Source: Coffea arabica
Lineage: Eukaryota > Streptophyta > Magnoliopsida > Gentianales > Rubiaceae
NCBI RefSeq assembly: GCF_036785885.1
Contig: NC_092320.1
Coordinates: forward strand, 17,733,557 to 17,797,556
DNA: 64,000 bases
Reading direction: 5' to 3'
In this document: positions 33,201 through 47,247 of the stretch, piece after piece
How positions within the stretch are numbered: position 1 is the first letter of the stretch
Layout: every line of letters starts with the position of its first letter
Program-made: the position numbers and the translations under genes
Notes under the pieces: model-generated
The model's database searches: none
The model's input: the letters and a program-made list of their open reading frames with translations, nothing else
Told to the model about the DNA's origin: nothing

Positions 33201-36200
33201 TCTGCTCCATCTACTGATCACCATCTTAGACAGCAGTGCATGGGCAAATTTTGACAAATGAGTTCTGCACAACCCGCTAAAATGCTTACTAAGTGTGAAA
33301 GAAGAAAGCAAGAAAAGAAGTATTACTTTGTCATACAGCCCAGTATCCTGACACTGCCGCGCAGCCTCAAGCAGAAACTGTTGCCTTGTCTTTCCATCAG
33401 TGAAAAATCTGCCAAGTTGACCTTCTTCTCCAGTACCTCTTGGTCCGAGCAGAAGATAAATACCACCATCATGTAATAAAAGTTCTGTAAAAAGTTGCTT
33501 CAACATCAAGGTCCTCTGCCGCTGCTGATCTATACTACCTCTTCCAGTCCATGAAAGCTCACCACCACCCACTGCAGCAGCAGCCTGTGCATAGTACTCT
33601 AGTGCCATTGACAGGTCACCGTTCCGTAGATAAGCAGATCCATACTGCCTAATTATGCTAGAAGCCTCTGCACAAGCATCCATCACTCCAAATTTTTGAG
33701 CAGCCCCAGCACCTTCAGAAAGGACCTCATGGTCAGCGAATACTATATTTATGTGGACAGAATCAATGCCATATCCTTCATCTCCTATATCCTTGGACAA
33801 ATAAAGGACTGCTGGAAGCAGCTGAATGCTCAACAATAAAACATATGGATACACCAGAGGATCCTTTCCATTCTTTGTATAATATGAAGGTTCAAACTTA
33901 TTTAGGTAAGCCTGTAAATCTTCCAAAGTGTAGGGTGAGAATCCCTCATTAAGAACAGCAGAAGATGAACCATCAGACCATTCATGTATAGCAGACAACT
34001 TGAACCACAAGAAATCCTCTATGGTATTGAAAAGTGTGGGTTGCTCTCTAAGCAGTCTGTCTATCAGCCTGCGAGAACCAGATATGATGGCATACAGAAC
34101 TAATTTTTTCTTGTCATATGAAGCTCGGCCAACTCTATCACCACTCCTCAACAATTTTTCACACTCTTCAGAGGCAGCAGCCACGGTCCTAGGCGATACG
34201 AGACTGCCAGAGGCAATCCACTCAGTGAGCTGTCAGGATAAGTCAATTATTAATACAAATGAGCCATTAACAAGTACTACAGAAGCAATGAACAATTAAA
34301 CAATTTACCAGAGGAGCAAAGTGGTGTGCAACACGAGATGATTGGGCAACTTCTTGCGCTTTATCATAGTACCCAGTTCTCAAGCAAAAGTATATCTGTA
34401 CATACACACAACAAGAGAAACGGTCTGAGAGAAATTGTTTGAACAGATACCCAATATGGTTAGTTATTTGGAATACTATAACCATGTCAAACAGTTTTAA
34501 AACAGCTAACAGATGAGAAAAACCAAAAATGGTGCAGATAATGCTGTATGCGAAGCAAGGGTTCAAAGAGAAGAAACAATTTTCCCATTTACTTCTAGTT
34601 ATCACTTTTTTAACTTGAAGCACAATTCATGCAGACACCAAAAATTTCTACATCTTCCTTTGGGAACAATTAGGGAACAAATAAAATAGCTTAGACAGAG
34701 GTATCTGAATAACTAGAGATTAAGCAAACTGGCATCTATGTACAATTGAGCCATGTTTAAATCCAGCATGATAACAATTGAAGAAAGATCCGTGGCAAAA
34801 CTACAGATAATATATTTTCACAAAAGTTCTGGTGCTTGTACAAATCCTAGCTCATAATCAAAGTACGATCTCTTTTTTCCCTTTATTGCTATCCTGTTTT
34901 CCATGTAGTTTACATGAGAACTGCTGGGCAAAACAAAAATAAGGGAAGGTGATGTCTGTTTGAACAAAGACAAATTAAAAACTGCATAGACAGCTGTTAA
35001 CTGCCTTACAGATAGAATTGTGTCTGCCAACAGCAATGAACCACACACATTTGATTGCATGGAAAATAAATGCTTTCTCACATGGTTTTCAGCAACATCT
35101 AGAAGAACAAGAAAACATAATAAAAACCTGCTGCCAAGTGGTATCAATGGGAGGCTGTCTACGAGCATCATCCGCATCAAAGTCAAGGACACCATAATCC
35201 CTTAAACGAATCTGCAGAGACTAAATTATTGAGCATAGGAATATTCTCAAGGGCAAGAAAGCCAGTTATATTACAACTTGGAGTCTTAATTATTACACAA
35301 TGAAAAAGTTACAGACCCTCAGGAAGGCTCGAATTCGCTGCAAATTATCAACAGCTCCACCAAGAGAAGCCTACAATGAAGATAGTCTATAAGCTTGAGA
35401 TTAAAATTGGCATTTATGCATACTACTACAGTTACTTGTAGACATAATAAACCCCAAAACATTTAAAGCCATAAAAAGCCTTCAGATGCTAAACGGAGTG
35501 CCACAAGTATGTCTTGTCTGCAGCCACCACTAAAAATAATAGAATGAAACTGCAAGAGATCAGTTGTCAACTGGATCACTTGTAATCCCTGTTTCTGATC
35601 TAAAGGCAACAACTGCTCGCAACACGTAGAGGCTTTGACTCCATAGGCAACATCCACCCAACTAGCAAATAGTACTATAAGTATATTGGAAGCTCAGAAC
35701 CTGGCTCCTCGAACTCCAGGAGAGCTTTCATGGGATTAAGATCCTTTTCATTCTTGTAAAATGCAAAACAAGCAGTCAAGTATAAGGTGAACCATCGAAT
35801 GCAAATTTCTCCAACATAAAAATATCTGCCAAAGCAGGATAACTAATATAGATACTGCAGATAGATCCCATAATGATCTAAAACCGAAGCTCCATGACCT
35901 TATAGTTGTGATTGATAAAAAACTTGAGCTACCGAGTGTCCACACATGTATACATAAAACGAGGAAATTGGGCAGTATGCTTGTGGACTTCTCAGGATGT
36001 CAAGTGCACGACAAAGTACTACGTACATTCTAGGGAGGACAATTAACCTCGTTTACAACACAGTTGTTTCTTATTTGGTTTTCTAGCATAGACAATAGTA
36101 TCCACTTGAAAGTTTACTTGGGGGACTCATGCAGAAAACTCGAGAATCTAGCAGGAGCTGACCTTTTATGTCAATTACCAATACATGACATATAATCTAT

Positions 36201-39200
36201 GATAAACTGGTTAGAAGAACGAGAACAAATCTAAAAAACTAATAACAGGATCACTCTATCAGTACATATCTGAAACATAAAAAACAAGAAATTAATGGAT
36301 TACCTGTGCAGGATGACTCTGTATTGTATCTAGGACATATTTTTCATGCCCCCATTCAAGGTGGCGTCTAGCTCCCATTACCAATGATAGTTTCCTTGAA
36401 ACATTTGGTTTTGGAGTTGAATCCTCATTCATCAGTGTCTGTCCAGTTATTCAGTTAGTTACAGACAAATCAATCAATGAATAATAGAAAAGCCTTGATT
36501 CAAAAAACCTCATACATGTGGAAGTACAAGATAAATCACAAAGGCATGAACAATATCCAATTTATAAAGAGATGAACTTATTTCATTTCATCTTAAAACT
36601 TGATAAAGAAAATGCAACTAAATAGGTTGGAGCAAAAAATGTAAAAGTTAAACAAAAAGCATGTGATAATTAACATACCAAAACAAGGTTCCACATTTTC
36701 TGCATGCCAACTGATTTGCCTCCAGATGTATCAATGCCTAAACTCTCATATGCAAGCTTGAAAGCTGTAGCAGGCTAATAATGTAAAATGCATTAATTAA
36801 TCATAAAGTGGGACACTTGATTTTCTATACAACTATACTTAAAAATGAGAGACGCTTTATGTGTTTTGGAGAAGCCAAAGAACTTTCAATGGCTAAATGA
36901 GAAAGAAAATATCACATACAATTGAAGTTGCAATGAGTTAGAGGAATCAATACTCACCTTGAAAGAAGAACCACGCTCTCTGGCACTGTTGAGGTCCTTC
37001 ACAACTTCTCCATAGGCTGCAGCTTTTTTCTCAACAATGGGCTTATTAGCCAACGGTGCAAGCTCCATGGTAGATGGACCAGATGAAACATGAGGACTGG
37101 AAGTTAGTGTCCCTATTTGACCTTGACGAACAGAACCAGTGCCTGAATCCATCACATTGATTCTGGGCAACCTCGAAATCCGACCCAGACTTTGGAGGAA
37201 GTCTCTTTTTTCTTTTTGCCAGTCCTCCTGTCAAGATAAGCTCCAAAAAACATAAAAAACTAGGAACAAACAAGACTATCAAGCACCAAATGAATGACTA
37301 AGGTCCTCCTAGAGAATTCCAAACAACCATATCATCATGCTGAACACATACATTTTACTCCACAGTAGTTTTAACTGTTTACCCATACAGCAGCCTAAAG
37401 TATTGTAACATAGCGAAAAGATCTTGAAGCATACTCATGCAGGAGCATTCACCTCCAAAACTGTCATCATGTAGTCGCTGAAACTTCTAAGATTATCCTT
37501 CTGAGCTTCCTGTACAGCTGACACCATTGCCATCTCATGGACCTAAAGAATACAAAGCGAGAGGTAGCATGATCAAGTGACATCATCAGCTCATATTCAT
37601 CAAGAAAAAGTACACCAAATGCTAGAAATGGGAGAACTGATGCATGAGATTGCAGTTCATTGCCACTTGATGTCCAATGTGAATGCATGAATACTTAAGC
37701 AATAAAGAAGGTTTCTGATGGGGAAAACTTATTATCAGCCGGAGTAGGCACAACACTCATAAACCTAACTAAGATATCACGGAACTGATGGTAAAGAGGT
37801 CCACAAATGTGAAGCCACTCAAAATACTCAAAGTCAAGCTCAACTGATGTTCTCCTAAACTGAAGCTTGTCCAAGTTAACAAGCTGTGTGAAGCCACTTG
37901 TAAGCAGTGCAAAACTTCAACTACAGGCTGATTAAGCTCAACATCTTTCAAGCTAGACCCACCTAACAAGCTATAAAAAACCGCTCAGAAGCAATAGAAT
38001 AAAACTCCATCCATAGGCCAATTCATATTTGCTTCAAACTCCAATTTAGTTGCAACTCTTCAATCTCAAGCCCAAACCACAGGCATAACATGATTACTTT
38101 GAACGGTCGATAATGGTATTATCCTGCCTACTTTGAGCTCAACAACGTTACAATATCTATTATAGAAGTATATCTAAAGTACTAGGAACATTTATTAAAC
38201 ATAACATAAGCTGACTCACAAGAAAGCTAAGTCAAATAACAAAGATAATTAAGATGAAAGTTCAAAACCAAATTCAAGTTTCAAGCTTCACATAAAGGTC
38301 TCCAAAACCCTAGTGAAGCCTAGCTTATGCAGGCTCAAAGGAAACCACAAAAAAAAAAACTTAGAAAAGCACCACATAGTGCTAAGACAGTAGAAAATGA
38401 TATTATCATAAATCATGCAAATATTAATTTGACGATTGCATATTTGCAAACATTAAATACCCATTGAAATCAGATTCTGCATAATTAAGATTCAAATTAG
38501 AGTCCAGATATTGAAGGAATCACTTTAATTCTCGTACATTAGCAGACATGACAACAGCATAGATGTGCATAGACATTTTAGAAAAAGAAAAGCCAACTGC
38601 CCCCACCCTTAACATCAGTTTTACCAGCAATACTAGTGGAAAATGGATGTGAACAGTAGTATTTTTCAATCTACATTATGCCTTGAGGTTGCAAATAAAA
38701 AGGTGAAAAGTTCCATATTGGAAAGTAACAAAACCACCATATCCGTGCCTGGTAGTCCAATACTTATGAAATGATATTGACAAGTCGACTTATGGCAAAA
38801 ATTGGAGAAATAGTAATGCAATCCCTCCCCATAAATGCGAGCAAGCCATCCCTTCTTCTGCATATTCAGAACTACATTAATTATGCAAAAGGAATCAGAT
38901 TCATTACTCCATAGTACACAATAATTTCAAGCAAATATAGCACTTCATTGACAATGCTTTTAGTAGAACAAATGCAATTGCTATGGTTTATGTATTTTCA
39001 AACCCATTTAAATACTTGCCTGTTGTAAATATTCTTCAACTGTTGTTGCTTCTGCAGGGAAAACATCTTCATATGTTGTCTAGCAAAAAGACAAGGAACT
39101 ATATGAGAACAAGTAAAACATTAATGGACAGAAACTAAAAGATTGAAGCAAGCTTCTTATGGTGGATAGAATGAGCAAAGGGAAATAGGGAGTTAAAAAT

Positions 39201-40444
39201 ACTAGTGGCGCAAAGAAGCATGATAAAGAGGGGATTAGTTCCTCAGAGAATTGCTATTCTGAATACATAAAATGGTAAAACAGCACTTGTAAACTTTGAA
39301 GCCAAAGTTATTAGGTTGCCCTTCAATTTCTTTTAATTAGGAAGCATAAAAGTCAGCAGACTCTATAATTCTCCAAACTAGAAGTCTGCCAAATATGTGT
39401 ACACTTATATCTTCCCAGAACGAGCCAAAAAGGTACTACTACCTGAAGCTAAAAGGACGATGTCATACAAAAGGCAAAACCCAAAATGAACGCTTTGACT
39501 GACACAAAATCCTCCAAAATGGAACCCCAGATATATCAACCTGACTTATACTAGAAGAACCACACTACAGGTGTGGAGATATCCAGTAACCTAAACAGAT
39601 ACTACAATACTCTCAGCATCTATTCTCACTTCTTGAGCTTACTTAGAAATTCACTTGAATATAACCGAGTGCCAGAACTAAAACTGTAAATGCATTACCC
39701 AAATTCACTATCCTACAAAACCTCATCGATAACAATTAACAGAATTTTCCTGATACAAACATAAACCATTTTGCTCTTCAACAGCTTTGTCCTACATGCA
39801 ATATCAAACACCACGCTGTATTTCATTGTCCTTTACTCGTACTAAATTTCAGAACCATCTTGTATTCACAAGGAATTATACCTTTAGCTCAAATGACTTG
39901 AGATCGCGCGCAAGTTGCTCTGCATTTATCCCCTCTCGCGCTAATAACCTAAAATTCAATGCAAACAACACCAGAAACACGAAAAGAATTAAATGCAAAC
40001 CATACCAGAAACACGAAAAGTTAAATTCAGACCACGTGTTTCAAAACCAATAATCCGCATGTTAAGAACAATCCATAATTTAATAGTTTAAATACCTAGT
40101 CGCGGCAATAGATTGTGAGGGAGCTTCAGTTCTTAGGGTTTTTGCCTTGAGCTTCTTTGACAATGCTTCTAACTGGTCCAAATTCCTCTGCATTCCACCA
40201 AAACATATTTTAACCCACAAAAAACAGATTCTAGCTTTATTTTTTCCGTTTATTTTCCAAACTCAGCTACAAAATTGAATGACTAAATGCAAAATTGAAA
40301 GTGAAAAGAAAACATGGATTCTTGTTTAGTTATCGTTAGAACCTGAAGAGGAGGGAACTGGGCGGAAGGAGCGGCTTGTTCGAGTAGCTTCGAGGACGAG
40401 TGGAGAAGATCATTCCAGCTACCCATGTCTGCATCGCTCGCCAT
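30287..40444 (-). CDS. NUP93: Nuclear pore complex protein NUP93
   Basis: Scaffold nucleoporin (NIC96 family) of the inner pore ring, needed for nuclear pore assembly and transport. Fifteen minus-strand exons: 40444-40343, 40187-40096, 39948-39882, 39079-39020, 37542-37453, 37227-36958, 36774-36679, 36438-36304, 35370-35317, 35211-35128, 34395-34309, 34229-33327, 31820-31639, 31454-31163, 30364-30287. They sum to 2592 nt (863 residues), in frame. Start MASDADMGSWNDLLHSSSKL. Conserved blocks: ARRHLEWGHEKYV, IDTTWQQIYFCLRTGYYDKA, SRRLIDRLLREQPTLFNTIE, EDFLWFKLSAIHEW, YPYVLLLSIQLLPAVLYL, and the end NRNWPSDLYEKVARSL. Length is close to the plant norm of about 860. Intron 4 uses a GC donor. The gene is divergent from MAM33 at 41670. 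Confidence 0.96.
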
Positions 40445-41669
40445 TATTGCTGTTAAGCAGTGTTCTGCTACTGTGTGTTGTGCGTGTTTTCTGGAGCAGG
40501 GTTTATTAGTTTTATTTCACGGGTATAAACAATTAATTTGAAAAGCCCTAAAAATTGAAGCGGGTAAAGTTTCATATGTTGATTCTGTGCTCACACCCAC
40601 ACCCAACTTTATCCTGCATCCCTCAGAACCCTCTTTTCTTTTCTTTTTCCTTTTCGCTTTGCAGATAATTGCAAAATGCCCACCTAAACTATTATTTGTT
40701 CACAACTTCCCCCTATGCTATGGAAAAAACTTAATAGCGTACTGCATTATGCAAAATCCAAATTTCGACATCAAAGTTTATGAAAAATTAGGAAATCCGC
40801 ATCTTTTATGCAAAGGCCCTAATATTCAAACAAACGAAGGATTGTATTTTAGACTTTTCAGTAGGCAAGTTTTTGTTTTCCTCTATATTATTTGTTAGAA
40901 CATTTTAATTTTGAATGCTCAAATTATTATCAGTGTAATTGAGTCAAACTTGAATGACTTAACTAAACTTTTGAGTTGAATTTGGATCCTAAGATAATTG
41001 ACTTGAAGGTTGGTCAAATATAATAACACATATCCATTTAATAATTTTTATACATGTTATTATAATGAAATGTTTATTTTATTTATTCTAAAAGTGTCAC
41101 TTATTGAACTTTAATAATCGAGATTTTAAATTCGCTTAAGTTTGAATTTGAGATCAAGTTTAAGCTCGATTGTTACAATAAGAGCTTAATATAGAGTTTC
41201 ATAAATTTGAGTGATATTTAACTTGAATATGCTAAAATTTGACTGGATTCAATTCTCAATATATTCACCCATACTTGTTTAATCTAGTAGGAAAGTAATG
41301 AATTTGTTAATGAAATTCGTATTAAAAAGGTACTATATGGTTTTTTTTTTTAAAAAGTTGTTTAGTTTTCCTAATGGGATTTTTAAAAAAAATACATTTA
41401 AAGATAGCAACATTTTTTAAATGATGAAATAAGTTTTAGTGCCGAACGAACTAGTTAGTTGTAACTAGGAGGACCAAGATGAAAATAACCGAATGTTGCA
41501 AATAGATCCGGCTCCAGTAACGTCTTCTGTGCGGTCCCTCCAAAGTCGCCGTTACATGGCAGCGATTTCTACCAGCACACTCGTCCTTCAACTCATTGGC
41601 TCGTAAATAATTTAGACTGATTCGTCTGCCGCAAAATAAGAAGTTACAGTAGAAAATCTGGAGGGAAGT
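40445..41669. promoter_or_regulatory. Divergent promoter region of NUP93 and MAM33
   Basis: 1.2 kb between two start codons facing away from each other. It should contain both promoters. No obvious TATA box sits close to either ATG. The middle (40900-41400) is AT rich and has no coding frame. Confidence 0.5.
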
Positions 41670-44600
41670 ATGCAAAGACTAGGTAGTTTGCTGCTAAAAT
41701 CCAGTGAAGTAATTCAAGGCCTTCGTTTTTATTCTCAAGGCATAAGAGCAATCCAAGACCTTGATTTGCTCAAAATCTTGCAATCTGAAATTAACCATGA
41801 ACTCACTTCCAAACCCCCCGCCCAGGTACTCTTAAATATCCCAACTTTTTTCCTAGTTTCTTGCCAACTTTTGAATTATGTTATTTTATTTGGGAATCTA
41901 CAATCTTCTACTTTTTGTGGGGTGTGATTGAATATTGCTTATAACCTCTATTTCGTATTGGGTTCTTTCTTTTTCAAGTTTTCAGTATATAGTAGACAGC
42001 AATGCTTGTTCCCGTTGAACCCTGAATATAGCTTGGATTTAGTTCTATTTGTTTAGTATTCTGACTATGTTAATTTCTTTCTCTTAACGACAAAGTTTGA
42101 ACTATTATGTGGTCTTTGTTGAAAGTTATAATCTTTTACTCCTTCTTCTTTCCGTGTTCGTCGAACCTGTTGCATCAGCTTGGTGGAACAAAGTTTGCAT
42201 CTCGATGAGAGGGTTGAAATTCATTGTCCATTCTTTTTCTCCTTTTTGTTCCTCTTGTTGTCTCAATGATGTTGCTTGATTTCCTTGATTTAGTACTCGT
42301 GTAAATACTCCTCATTGTTTGCTGCTTTCTGGGTTGGAAGAGGTATAGTGCTTCTTTTTCAAAAGTAGGGACAATAATTGCATTCTTAGGATGTTATGCA
42401 CTATGGGGTTGAGTTTTACAAGAAGTAAATAATTTTGCACCATGTATGTTGAGGGATAACATTCTTGTCATGTGCCATTGTACACTTTTCCATTTTCGTG
42501 CATATGAGCCATGAAAAGAAATGGTACTTTCATTATTGGATTAGGCGTCTCCACTCTTCGAAAACCGCAGCTGTTTTTCAAACATATACTGAATAATCTC
42601 TTATATTTTGAATGGCTGAGGCATCACCTCAGATCCTACAGGAACTATTGGTTCCTCCCTAGTTTTGTCTGTTTCTAGTAATCAAGTGTTGAACATCTAA
42701 TAAGGTTTCTTTTTCAAGTGTAATGTTTGTATTTGGTTTGCTTGAGCAAGCATACTAGTTTCAAGGTTTCATTTGTGTGTTCTTTGATTTCAATAGCTCC
42801 AGATTCTGCATGATGTATGGAAGAGAAAACTGATTTGGTTTTTCTCTTTCCAAATTCAAAACAAATTTTTAAGTGTGGCTCTATTTATGAATATAGCTGG
42901 TAATTACTAATTGACTAATCTGAAGGTCTTGAGCCGTCAAGCTGTTTATCTGATGAAGTCAAATAATACATCTTTTATACCTCGTATAACAAAATGGAAA
43001 CAGGGTGATGAAAGTGGGTCCTTGCTGGATTTTGTGCTAGAATGGGATTCTCAAAAAACCCAAGATGTTGTTCTGCGAAAGAAATCTGAGTCAGGTGAGG
43101 AAGTTGCTATTTCAGCCCTATTACGAGGGCAGTCTTTTGAACCAGATGGTGAATTTCCCCCAGCCACTGATGTTAAGATGAAAGTGTGCATAAAGAAGCC
43201 TGGGTTGAGATCCATCCTGCTGTTTGATTGTGAAGTTTCTAACAGAGGTGAAGACAAGTCAGGCTTCAATATCCAGAATGCCTATTACATCCAATCAGCA
43301 TCTTGCTTCAGTCCTTCGGTATATAGAGGCCCCTTATTCAGGTAATGCATTTGGGTCTTTGATAGCTGTTATTATGATATAACTATTTCTGGTTACTTAT
43401 GAGCTAGTATTGTCTTGCATAAGGATCAATGGCAATTGATTGTAAGTGGCTAGTTCCAGGAGGTGAATCTTTTCTTGAAAATAGAAAATTGTATGACTTA
43501 ATGATGTCAGGCAATATAATTAAGAGGATGATGACTGCTATTGATAAGCATTGGTAATCTTTTGGTTAGGCGTCAAGAAAACCAACGTATGGTAAGATCC
43601 ACCTGGGAGAATTACATAGGACTGTGCCCTGAAGTATGCCTACACTCATCAATGGATCTTTATCCTACTATTTGCTTTTTCAGAACAACCCAAAAAATTA
43701 GGCACCCACTCCATTGCAATACAATTTCCACAATTTCTCTCGTTAAAACTGCAAATTACGGGGGGTACATGTATCATAATACTACACTTCTCAGCTGAGA
43801 AGAAACAACTGGTACCAAAGTGCCTGATGTGGTAAGTAGGGAAGCATATGTATCCAAGGTCAGATATACAACATAATCAGGATAAGACTGCTTGCTATTG
43901 CTTGCTCCCCTTAGCAATAAGAGTAGAGAATAAAAGTTTAACGGATTCTTGAAAGTCATAATGAAATTGAGCTTGTTTTGGACCTTCTGTTTTTGTGTGG
44001 CTGGCTTGATCATGAGTTTTGGGGTTTTATCCTTTTTACATTGAATATCATTAGCTATTTCTTAGAATTAACAAGTTAGTGTCGTGCGTAATTGAAGTTT
44101 TCCATGTTTAATCGTCAAGGCTAATATTCTTATTTGATTTTGCTGATGTTGATGCGCATTTTAATGCTGACATTTTGGTAGTTTAGTTGGTCTTGTGTGT
44201 ATGAAGTTTTCCATGTTTAATCGTCAAGGCTAATTTTCTTATTTGATTTTGCTGATGTTGATGCGCATTTTAACGCTGACATTTTGGTAGTTTATTTGGT
44301 CTTTTTGGTAGTTTAGTTGGTCTTGTATGTGTGAAGTTTTCCATGTTCAATCTTCAAGGCTAATTTTCTTATTTGATTTTGCTGATGTTGATGCGCATTT
44401 TAATGCTGACATTTTGGTAGTTTAGTTGGTCTTGTATGCACCTGTAACTTTTTGCTTCTGCATCTTTAGCATCCTTGGTTCTGTTAATCCTCTGGTTATC
44501 TTGAAAGGCTTTCTCAATATCCTGTGAAATTACATGGAATCGCTCTCAGTTTTTTGCTCATATTATCCTGTGAAATTACAGGGAATCACTCTTAATTTTT

Positions 44601-45536
44601 TGGTCATATTATAGACATATAATAACTTGGTCATATTCACTTGTTTAGCATCTTTGATTACACTCCTGTAAACCAATTGACTGTAATTTCAACCTTTTGG
44701 CTTGATGATGCCAAGCTGTGTGAGGTTTGGTTCAGGGAGCTATTAAGAATTGTCTATGCTGGTGTGTGATCTTGTTTGGGCTTCCACCAAGCCTTTATGC
44801 TTTGACCTACCATGTGCAAGTTTAGTGCTGTGTTGTAATGGGGTTTGTAAGCAGACTCGGAGGGTGAAGCGGTAATATTTGTCAAGAAATAATAATAGTA
44901 ATGATCTTGAATTGACATTGATGCATTACTGCTTGGCAAACATGTTTATACGAGTACTGGTAGGAGTCTGATACATAAACCGAAAAGCCATAATCAACGC
45001 GAAAAACCACCATCATGGTTTAGAGCTAAATACCTGACCCGCAGAAGTAAAAGCTTCGAAGGTTGCTCTACTTCAGAATATTCACATTTCCACTAATGGG
45101 CCAATGAGAAATCAAAATACCAAGATCTAAAAATTTCTAGAGAGGCAGGGAAGAGAAGTTTAGTGTGTTGTCTTGGGTTTTGAATAAATACTTAGGAAGG
45201 GCTTCTCTGATTATAATGAGTATAGGGGTATTCTTTTAAACAATAGCTGAAACTTGCTCGTATAAGCAATTGATAGCTCATTCTGGCTTAATTCTCTGTC
45301 AGCTCTTCCTTCCATCTCTCTTCTGTCTTTCAAATGTGTAATGATATTTTTACATCCTTCCTTTTGGTAGTGACTTGGACCCTCAGTTGCAAGATGAGCT
45401 CAAGAAGTATCTAGAGGCCAGGGGAATCGGAGAAAGCCTTCTGAATTTTCTCCTTCTTCACCTAAGGAAGAAGGAGCAGAGTCAGTATGTGAACTGGTTG
45501 CAGAAATTGGAATCTGCTTTCAGGGAAAGTGATTGA
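41670..45536 (+). CDS. MAM33: MAM33/p32-type mitochondrial glycoprotein family protein
   Basis: Three exons: 41670-41825, 43004-43341, 45371-45536. They sum to 660 nt (219 residues) with GT-AG introns. The N-terminus (MQRLGSLLLKSSEVIQGLRF) is Arg/Leu/Ser rich without acids, fitting a mitochondrial presequence. Family blocks: LLKILQSEINHEL, DESGSLLDFVLEWDS, PDGEFPPATDVKMKVCIKKP, GLRSILLFDCEVSNRG, IQNAYYIQS, YRGPLFRSDLDPQLQDELKK, YLEARGIGESLLNFLL, KKEQSQYVNWLQKLESAF. Members form acidic doughnut-shaped trimers in the mitochondrial matrix and assist respiratory or ribosome functions. The exon 2 acceptor is taken at 43003, because extending upstream adds sequence unlike the family. Intron 2 carries tandem repeats. 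Confidence 0.92.
44094..44440 (+). repeat. Three-copy tandem repeat in MAM33 intron 2
   Basis: Copies begin GAAGTTTTCCATGTT at 44094, 44203 and 44333, with units of about 109, 130 and 108 bp. The middle unit has an extra partial duplication of TTTTTGGTAGTTTAGTTGGT. The copies are more than 90 percent alike by eye. Confidence 0.92.
44518..44612 (+). repeat. Two-copy 45-bp tandem repeat in MAM33 intron 2
   Basis: Copies begin ATCCTGTGAAATTACA at 44518 and 44563 and end in GCTCATATT or GGTCATATT. Several base differences. Confidence 0.8.
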
Positions 45537-46077
45537 CATGGACAAATGCTAAGGGGGGGTTTTAGGATTTAATACTTTCACAACTGTTGGTGTACCATCT
45601 CATTGTTATTGTGGGGGAAAATTGCTCTGTCTGTGGATTTTGATTTTCCGAGAGCCTGTTTTCACTGTCCCAAGGAAACTTCACTACTATCAGCTGATTG
45701 TACAATTTTGCCCATTTAAGTGTATCATCTCCCCCACAATTTTTAGTCTGTATTTTCATGAAGATGCAAATGTTCCACCACCTTAAATGCCTTGACTGAA
45801 GTTAGTCAAAAAATTGTTGCCTTTGAGAATCCTTTTGGATTGTGATTTTTCACAAAAAAAAATTTTACGTTTTCCGTGAACACGTTTTTCAATTATCTTT
45901 TTACCTCACATATATTAAATTATTACAGTACATTTTTCTATAAAAATTTATAAAAATAGCAATCAAAAAAGCTAGAGAAAAATGGTGGTAATCTATGTTT
46001 ACCAATGCTCGTGCAAAGAAGGCCTCTGCAGAACAAGGATAAGGACATATATATATATATATATATATATTATCTTA
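45537..46077. other. MAM33 3' region with TA microsatellite
   Basis: Contains the probable 3' UTR, then AT-rich DNA ending in a perfect TA run (about 46046-46070). No coding frame. Confidence 0.5.
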
Positions 46078-47174
46078 GGTTTAAATACATATTGCCCCCT
46101 TGTAATTAGGTATTAGTAGCAAATTAGCTCTTGTATTCATGAAGTCTACAAACTACCCCCTCATGATAATAGTCTTATGTATTTAGATAGCAAAAAGACA
46201 ATTATACTCCTTATTATTAGAATATTATCAAATGACCATGTCTCTTTCTTTTTCTTCTTGTTGGTTTCTTTATTGTTGTTTAAATTTCTTTTTCCTCCTC
46301 AATTCCTACTATGAAATACAAATTTCAATAATAATAATAATAATATGTTAAAGAAGTTCTTGTAAAAAATTAATTATTGTAAGAAATTAGGAAGTATTTA
46401 TCTATTTATTCTAAGGAATCTCTATTTTATTAACAAATCCTTGTTATGCATTAATTGTAACTGAAACTAAAAATTAAATACTTAGTGTAAATATTTTACT
46501 TATATTTTTTCCTTTTCTTCATCTTTGTTTCTTCTATATGTTTTTATTAACAATCTATTTGATATTCAAACACATTTGGTTCTTTTTGTTTGGTAGAATA
46601 TTTATCTATTGCAAAACGTTATAAGAAACTAACAACTGTATATTTAGTAATAATATTTTTTGTAATTTTATTTTTATTAAAATTTAGTGCATCGCCAACA
46701 TTATATTAACCATTAATGCACAACAAGATACTCTTAAAGGAAAACAGAAACTCCTTAAATTAATTTTATTAAATATACACTTTCTTATTTTGTATAATAA
46801 TTTATGATTGTTCAATATTTTACATAACTAAATAATGATAAGTATAGTTATGCATCAAAAGGAATTGTTTACAAGAAAAATAATAGTATATTTTAAACCA
46901 CGAAAAAAATTTAATATATTATTTTCAAAATTGTATATCAAAGTTGATTTGGAGGAGGAGTAAATAGAAATCTATATATAATAGGAAAAAAGAGAAAGAA
47001 GAAAGAGAAAAGGAAAAAGATAATTGACAGTGTTTAATAATGAGGAATAATTATCTTTTTGTCAGAGACATGCGTTTGACAAGTTGTCAGTTGGGAGTAA
47101 TATGTTTATTTTGTGAATATCGGGGGTAATTTGCTACTTGACCCTAATTACAGGGGGCAATATGTGATTAAGCC
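46078..47174. mobile_element. Non-coding TIR element, about 1.1 kb
   Basis: The left end GGTTTAAATACATATTGCCC and the right end on the minus strand GGCTTAATCACATATTGCCC match over about 60 bases, through GTAGCAAATTA and ATATTCA. TA flanks both ends (46076-46077, 47175-47176), but the left one abuts a TA microsatellite, so the duplication is weak evidence. The interior is AT rich with an AAT run near 46330 and no coding frame. Confidence 0.6.
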
Positions 47175-47247
47175 TATGTCTCATAGAATAATTGTAGCTC
47201 TCAAAGCCAAAAGAGCAGATATGGCGCTAAGGAAGGTTGAAAAAGAT

